A stretch of DNA of 13,759 bases from positions 1 to 13,759 of the forward strand of contig VKHC01000287.1 of the NCBI GenBank assembly GCA_015143735.1, in the 5' to 3' direction. Below are positions 8,144 through 13,759 of the stretch, piece by piece (the first letter of the stretch is position 1; each line of letters begins with the position of its first letter). The DNA is from Synura sp. LO234KE. Lineage: Eukaryota > Sar > Synurophyceae > Synurales > Mallomonadaceae. The notes under the pieces were generated by a model. It saw only the letters and a list, made by a program, of their open reading frames with translations. It was not told where the DNA came from and made no database searches. Made by a program: the position numbers and the translations under genes.

Positions 8144-9985
8144 ATGGAAATTGGCTCACATTGGAATATTATTTATATTATACAGCTTATCTGTACGGTG
8201 TCTCCTCAAAATTTTTCTTTGAGCTCTAGCAAAATCTTACAATATTGTTTTGAGAATTATTTAGAATCGACGGTTTTAGCGGACTTTAACCTTCAACCAT
8301 ATGCTATTTCAAAAATTACCTGGGCCTCGATGAAAGATTATCGCTTACATTATCTAGTTATAAATCCTTTATCCGGTGATGTCTTTTATCATCCTAGAAG
8401 CTTATTCATTCAAACTACGTGGTATCATCCTTGTGACCTTGAAATGATAAAATCGTTCCACAAAAATGAGAGACTTCCTGGAATAATATTACCAATTAAC
8501 GACGTTGATGAGTCTAAATCACTCTTCAGATACGATGTTCCGCTACCCTGTTTATCGTTTTGCAGACAGTACGACGCGTTGGATATATTACTTCCTAAGG
8601 CATTTTGGGGAAAATGTGGCCGAAATTTTGGAATTAAATATGAAACCAACAAAGTTGAATGGTTACAAAAGGAAAACAAAGCGTGGTTTCGTGGTACATT
8701 GAACCATGGGGCCAGAAAGGGGAGATTCACTATTGTAAACGAAACATTTAATTTGACAGACATCGCAGACGTTGGATTCCATGGCGTTTGGAAAGCATAC
8801 AAACAAGGTGCAGCGACACCCCTACATAAGTTTTTACGTAGTTCTTATTGTGGATAGTGGCGGGGGGAGGCAGTAAATCGTGTTGTCGAAGGATGGACCT
8901 TTCGAATATTTTGTCATTCCTCACACATATAATTACCATTTAAAAGCAGTTATCAACTGTAGGTTATCCACTCATGCGGCCACTCGTGCCATTAGAAGAA
9001 GCTGTGAAGAAGTACCGGTTTATAATCGTCATCGACGGCAATTGCGATGCGTGGAGACTTCAACAACTTCTCGGTAATGCCCCCCGCTCTTCGAACACGC
9101 TCTCATAACACTTGTAATCAAGAATATATCGTTAGCGATTCGTTTCCATTTAACCAATCGTCCTGAAATCTAAGATTCCTTGTTTATTTTGTTCCAAGGC
9201 ACAGAGGAAATATCTAACTAATACGTACTGTACTGTTTATTTGCTGTGCGTACGCGATGTATTTGGTTAACGTTTGAAGCAACAACTGCGCGTACATAAA
9301 TTTTCATTTATCATTCCGCTACAATTACGTTGACTTGTAGCGGGGGGATTTGGAATGGACTCCATTATTATAAAGTATGCACTGCTATAAAGCTAGCACG
9401 CGCTTGCCAGTACGCGTAATGTGAACGCCGAGCGCCTGTCGGTCCGGCACATTACTTCGTCGTTCGCATTGCCTTTGTTCCCTCTCCCCTCTTGTCCGCT
9501 CCACCCCTCTACTCTCTCCCCTCACTGTCGTACACCATTGCCTACACTCCCTCCTGTTACAACACTCACGCCCCGCGAATCACCATTCCACCATTCCCTC
9601 AGGCGCCAATGTGGTTATTCTCAAAACGGAATCTCCAGAGAAGCAGTGGTTCTCTTCACTGCTACAGCCGTACGTGCACTACATTCCGATCCATCTGACA
9701 CCTTTCGAAATCACGACAAAAACTTTCATACAACACTACCACCGGAACCCACAAGGGGGCGGATCGCCCATCCCGCAGAGCAGTGACGTCATACAGCAGA
9801 TCCGTTGGGCGCAACGTAAACCAGAGTTATGTTACCGGATAATGAGAAATGCGAATTTATTTTATCGAAAGTTTTTATCGGACACTGCCATGGAGTGTTA
9901 CACGCGGCGGTTATTTCATAAAATATCGTCCGAATTGTACACCTTCAACGCTACGGAGAAGATACTCTCCCTGCCACCAACGTAA
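8144..9985 (+). CDS. CAP10/GT90-family glycosyltransferase, 3 exons, 385 aa
   Basis: Exons: 8144-8807, 8963-9073, 9603-9985 (1158 bases with stop). Introns are GTGCAG...TGTAG and GTAATG...CTCAG, both phase 1 and both splitting a Gly codon (222, 259). GT90 enzymes transfer a sugar, for example glucose or xylose in the POGLUT/CAP10 group, usually in the ER/Golgi. Family-like landmarks: LPCLSFCRQYDALDILLP (134-151), WFRGT (181-185) followed by a basic stretch and DVGFHG (209-214), KYRFIIVIDGN (238-248) with W252-R253, VVILKTESP (262-270), PYVHYIPI (281-288), then IRWAQ and a helical tail. Residues 8-20 are hydrophobic and could be a signal peptide or anchor. N-glycosylation sequons occur at NFS, NET and NLT. 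The start codon is the only ATG after the upstream in-frame stop. Donor sugar and acceptor cannot be told. Confidence 0.87.
9470..9602 (+). other. Long pyrimidine-rich tract leading to the GT90 intron 2 acceptor
   Basis: The last 130 bases of GT90 intron 2 are strongly C/T-rich (repeated CCCTCTCCCCTC, ACTCTCTCCCCTC), ending in CCATTCCCTCAG at the exon 3 boundary. This is much longer than the pyrimidine tracts of the other introns in the window. Overlapping open frames here come from its composition and are not separate genes. Confidence 0.7.
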
Positions 9986-10173
9986 TTTCCAACAGCATTG
10001 CCGTTCTTGGATTAAGTTGAAGCTTTAATTAGACTCTTCAACAGCATCCTCCTAGGTTATTAGTGTACATGTGCATAATACGAATCAGCAGGCTTGTAGA
10101 TTCGGCGATGTATGTATTTCAGGAACATAAATGTTAAAAAGTATTCTTAATTGTTCTGCTTTTCACGAATACG

Positions 10174-10179
10174 AATAAA
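10174..10179 (+). promoter_or_regulatory. Candidate polyadenylation hexamer of the GT90 gene
   Basis: AATAAA lies 189 bases past the GT90 stop codon (9983-9985) in the right orientation. It could be chance in AT-rich DNA. Confidence 0.35.
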
Positions 10180-11179
10180 TTGTAAGTTTGTTATGCTCCT
10201 GATACTCTGTTTGAGTTATGCTACTAGTGCGATGAGGTTTCTTTTAGTGCCCCAGTGGACCAAATTTTGCTGCTGGCGCCAGCGGCAGTGCATAGCAGCT
10301 TGCTCGGTTTACTCTTCTTTAGCAAATCTAAGCAAAAACTTTGGGCGATTTCCGTGGTAGTACCAGCTGCATTAAACATGTTTTTCTACTCCGTTTCTTC
10401 TGATCATTTTTCTTGCCGCCTAAGAATTCGCCGTAATGCTTCACCAAAGCCATTAACAAGCTTTTACAGCTTTCAAAACGGTTGGAAAGATACATTCCTT
10501 CAAAAAAATTGAAAATGCAATGTTCTCATATGACCAAATGCTTTGGCCTTGGTACTACTTGTAAGAAGAAATGATCGAAAAAATATTTTAAGCTGTTGAA
10601 TTCAAGACATCCAACAGTTGCCCATTTAGAATTCTCCAAGCTGAACATGAAAAAAAATTAGTTTTGCTTAAAATAACTCTTTGACCAAATCATCCCACCA
10701 GAATGGTGAGAGTCGCTTGTTAGTATTTACCTGTTTTTTCAAACATCTTCTCTCACATTGGCGAAATTAGAAGTGTGTCGACCTCCTTCCGCGGCTCCTT
10801 TCTCGACTAAATTCGCTTCCCGGCAATAACTAATTCAACGAATAATTTTGCATTTGCACCTCAAGCCTGCTTGGAACATACATAGCCAAGTCGTCGGATG
10901 GTCGAAGCGATCATGTCTCGCCTAAAATTCTCCTTCGAGCCGAAACAATTGTTTTGGTCGCTCGCCTATCATGAGATCAAGTTCACGTTAGGAAATGATC
11001 CCCATCACTATCCGGAGCCCTGGGAACAACATGCAATCAACTAGTAATATAGTTGCATCACAATTTAGATCTGCTGAGTAAAGCAGTAATAATGTTGCCG
11101 CCAAAAAGGTTTCCCTGTTTGGCACCAATCCCACTTTAAAACAATACAGAATGTAGACATTATTTCATTGTTAGTGGTG

Positions 11180-11223
11180 TCATATTGGAAAAGTTGTAAA
11201 AAGTAGTCATATTGGAAAAGTTG
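11180..11223. repeat. 17-base direct repeat pair
   Basis: TCATATTGGAAAAGTTG occurs at 11180-11196 and again at 11207-11223, separated by 10 bases. Both copies are exact. Function unknown; a small local duplication is the simplest reading. Confidence 0.85.
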
Positions 11224-12544
11224 CTGATAACCCTGTGCCCAATTTCTCGCTAGAAAACGTAGAACAGGTGGGGGAATTCTTCCCATCGTATCACAAGGGC
11301 CTTCTCTAATCCACTGCAGCACCCAAGCAAGCAGTTCCATTCCAAAGCAACCTAGTGTGCTAGTTCCTTGAGCCCTCTTCAAGCATCCTATTTGGTGTGA
11401 TCAAATTTGTCAATTGCCACCATTCTCATCTACCTGTTCTCACACGAGCTCAGGCGGACACACAGAAACAGTGCCACGCTTGGGACTAAAAAAAGTGCTC
11501 TAATTGAGTGCGTATTAAAATATCTCAATAACTCTTCCATGGCTGCTCCTATGCAGCTCTCTCGTCACTGCGATTTCCAACTCGAAAACCCCGCCATGTT
11601 TTTGTATGATATCTTCCCTCGACAAGAGCTGCCTGCAAGAACGCACAAGTCAGGAAGTACAATTTCGCCTGGCCCGATTGCCCTAGTCAACACCGACCGT
11701 CCGTCATGTGTGTACAACACCGTTGCTCTTTCGGACCCTCAAAGGCCGCTGACGTCCTGGGGCAATCACGGATGTGGTGGGCGACTCCGCCTGCTTTTTG
11801 TCCTACTACGCACTTTTTTTGTTCAGTCCTCTCTTGCATCGCCGCCCTTTTCGGAAGGTGGATCATCACTTTTTCTGTTTTACCCCGGTCGTGGGTGGTA
11901 ATCCTAAATTTTACGAATTTGGCAAAGAAAAGCATCATCTTAATCTTACTAGAGGGAGAGTTTTCAGTTGGTAGACAACAACTTCACCAGAATTGGCAGA
12001 ATATTTTGCATCAGAGATGGTTTTGTGGTCTGCACTTTGTCTCGTCTTTTCCCTAATTGGCTAACTAATTTCCCCCCAAAATATTTAGTATGCTACTTGA
12101 AAATAGGGGATTCTCTCTGCCTTTTTTGTTTCTGTGGGGCGGTTATCGAAGCTAATTTGTTGAAGCTACACTAAATGATGTCACACTAAAATTCTTAATA
12201 TCTATCACCATCGGCTGTGCACACTCATTTCCTTCTTCCTCAGTCACTATAATCTAAAAGCAAGAAAGTATCAGAGATGGAGAGAGGAAGCAAAATGATG
12301 GTACACAAGGAAAATATCCGACGAACTCGATTACTAGTATAGCCTCGGCCGCATATCATGTAAACTGATAGAGAGGATTTTAGGCGATCGCTAATCAAGT
12401 AAGCATCCTACTAAAGACCCAACAAACTGAAAAAGACGTACAAGGACTGACTAGACAACAACAACCAAATAGGCGATCAATAAGCAAGCGTGCCACGAAA
12501 ACGTTTCTTCTATTATGTGATCCTGACCCAAAGCCGTGTATTAG

Positions 12545-12612
12545 TATATATAAAAGATTTAGCCGTTACAAAAATTAATATTCTTGGAAACTTCTTGAAG
12601 AAAAGAAACTTC
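12545..12612. promoter_or_regulatory. TATA-like string next to heat-shock-element-like repeats
   Basis: TATATATAAAAG lies at 12545-12556. A GAAnnTTCnnGAA trimer sits at 12587-12599, followed by another GAAnnTTC at 12605-12612. This matches the alternating-pentamer pattern bound by heat shock factor. Read on the minus strand, the element would sit just upstream of the TATA string, but no convincing minus-strand gene follows. It may be fortuitous in AT-rich 3' flank. Confidence 0.25.
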
Positions 12613-12794
12613 TAGCGACAACCAAACACAACACTCGGCAGTGGAATATTTGTGGCACCACACTAACTGCACAAACACACAGTATCACAACCTTCAAATC
12701 GTGTCGAACTTTCTCGAAATCAAAGTCCTTTTAAGTCTCCCGTCTTCCAAAGTCCTGTCCAAGGAAAACAAAGCCCTATCCTAATCATATCAAG

Positions 12795-13759
12795 TTAGCT
12801 TCCATCACGATGATGGTGCTCCAAATCGTTACACAAACGCTCGATACGCTTCCATATCGATCCCGCCCTCGCAGCGGTTACTTCTGGGGACTCCATCGGG
12901 CTCATTTGGATTCCGCTATTTACCTCCTCTCCTGTCCGTTCATTTATCTGGCGAATAGCCATGGTATCGAATAGTATTTCTTCTCCCTCGATTTCATCGG
13001 TAATGTCTTTCCAGCTAATCTTTTCATGAACATCCTTTGTCTCATCCACACCGGTCTGAAACGAATTCGAGTCGATCAGCAAACCTTCTCCGCCTTCTTC
13101 TGTATTGGTGATCTCATCTACATCGCCCTCTACGCCACGAATCGCAGTCGGTTGTTCTGGAGAGAGATATTCAGACGAACGCTTACCCACAATAACACTA
13201 ACACGATAACTTTCCTCATCCAGCTTTATTCCTCCCTCACTTTCATTCTCATTCGCTTCCCCTGTACCTCGATCCACCCGGCTCCTCGGTACATTTACGA
13301 GCACAAAGCTACCCAAATCCATTTTATTGATAAGGTCCAAAAGCTTTACAATCTTATCAATCTTAGTCTGCTGCGTTTGAATGGCTGCCTCTTGCAACGC
13401 GTTGTATTTCGTCAGTTGTTGAATACGGTGTTCAGAAATGCCATGTTGCTCCGGGTCCTCTGTGGAAGGCGACGGTGGTATCACCGCTCCCCAGTCGTTA
13501 GAGTCCCCTTGACTGAGGGAGTGATCTCTGATAATGGCCCAAACTCTGTTCAGATCAATATTAATATTCGTATCTCCAACGTGTTTTCCTTCATCACGGG
13601 AATCTGTAGACGTGGGAGAACGATATGAGAAGCCACTACTGGAACCCGACCGTTTCATCACCCATCCCTCCCTTCTCTCTGGAGATGTACTCCCAGAGGA
13701 CACCAGATCAACACAGTCCTCAATCCCATCATCCCTCGACAAGTCATTCCTCTGGTCCA
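12795..13759 (-). CDS. Partial acidic protein of unknown function with a predicted coiled coil (C-terminal 320 aa)
   Basis: The frame is open from the window edge to TAA at 12795-12797, giving 320 complete codons with no stop; the true start lies beyond 13759. The first in-frame Met in the window comes only after about 30 residues, so I treat the gene as 5'-partial. The product is hydrophilic and acidic. It starts with a Ser/Arg-rich stretch, then DLNRVWAII, a Pro-rich spacer, and a helical Gln/Lys-rich segment (HRIQQLTKYNALQEAAIQTQ onward) that looks coiled-coil. A long Glu/Asp/Gly-rich region follows, and a basic-hydrophobic end (SIWKRIERLCNDLEHHHRD). There is no membrane segment or known catalytic motif. 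I do not recognise the family. The 200-codon frame on the opposite strand (13026-13628) is judged a shadow. Confidence 0.6.
   Translation of the reverse strand, partial: DQRNDLSRDDGIEDCVDLVSSGSTSPERREGWVMKRSGSSSGFSYRSPTSTDSRDEGKHVGDTNINIDLNRVWAIIRDHSLSQGDSNDWGAVIPPSPSTEDPEQHGISEHRIQQLTKYNALQEAAIQTQQTKIDKIVKLLDLINKMDLGSFVLVNVPRSRVDRGTGEANENESEGGIKLDEESYRVSVIVGKRSSEYLSPEQPTAIRGVEGDVDEITNTEEGGEGLLIDSNSFQTGVDETKDVHEKISWKDITDEIEGEEILFDTMAIRQINERTGEEVNSGIQMSPMESPEVTAARAGSIWKRIERLCNDLEHHHRDGS

Larger units (their letters stand above)
9986..12794. other. 2.8-kb region without a recognised gene
   Basis: After the GT90 3' end I find only short, mutually overlapping open frames on both strands. The longest is 11407-11901 plus (164 codons), in a moderately GC-rich patch (about 11400-11900), with no motif I know. 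Others at 10151-10512, 11065-11382 (minus) and 11706-12174 also match nothing I recognise. No transposase, reverse transcriptase, tRNA or rRNA was recognised. A diverged mobile element or rapidly evolving exons remain possible. The last 600 bases are the 3' side of the minus-strand gene ending at 12795. Confidence 0.5.

Noticed and set aside
9421-9786. Plus-strand frame across the pyrimidine tract before GT90 exon 3
   Set aside because: Its Pro/Ser/Leu-rich product reflects the C/T tract; from 9603 the GT90 frame is a different one and carries the family motifs.
10151-10512. Two overlapping plus frames with hydrophobic stretches
   Set aside because: Short, mutually overlapping, no motif, and next to a likely 3' end; chance frames are the simplest explanation.
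11687-11938. Minus-strand frame with an HHIRDCP string resembling a retroelement zinc knuckle
   Set aside because: The HX4C half fits, but the two required upstream Cys are not at the correct spacing, and no gag or pol sequence is nearby.
13026-13628. 200-codon open frame on the plus strand
   Set aside because: It is antisense to the longer, compositionally coherent minus-strand frame; its product looks like reverse-complement residue bias (many Ile, Arg, Leu) and shows no domain.

Overview
The window is nuclear DNA of a eukaryote. Two genes can be read end to end, and both are interrupted by spliceosomal introns whose borders keep the reading frame (14 introns in one gene, 2 in the other). 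The non-coding DNA is AT-rich, with a tetranucleotide microsatellite and a foldback repeat. The source cannot be named from the sequence. The longer gene encodes a 2-oxo acid dehydrogenase E1 that resembles plastid/cyanobacterial-type pyruvate dehydrogenase E1 in several motifs, so an alga or other protist with a plastid history is my best guess. That is inference only.

Layout. 1-883: 3' flank of the E1 gene, with one weak short ORF at 128-418. 884-7802 (minus): a 15-exon gene for a 755-residue protein joining E1 alpha (about residues 1-345) to E1 beta (about 424-755) through a linker of about 80 residues. 7803-8143: a 341-base gap between two divergent genes, presumably a shared promoter. 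8144-9985 (plus): a three-exon gene for a 385-residue CAP10/GT90-type glycosyltransferase. 9986-12794: 2.8 kb with no gene I recognise. 12795-13759 (minus): the 3' part of an acidic, partly coiled-coil protein of unknown function, whose start lies beyond the window.

How the genes work. The fused E1 would carry out thiamine-diphosphate-dependent decarboxylation of a 2-oxo acid, most likely pyruvate, and pass the acyl group to an E2 lipoyl protein. Fusion fixes the alpha:beta ratio at 1:1. The GT90 protein would act in the secretory pathway. Nothing links the two functionally apart from the shared divergent intergenic region.

Most worth a second look: the alpha-beta fusion; its seam intron, which has a stop codon just after the donor, a foldback hairpin inside, and an in-frame Met before the acceptor; two adjacent GC-AG introns; and a strong excess of phase-1 introns splitting glycine codons.
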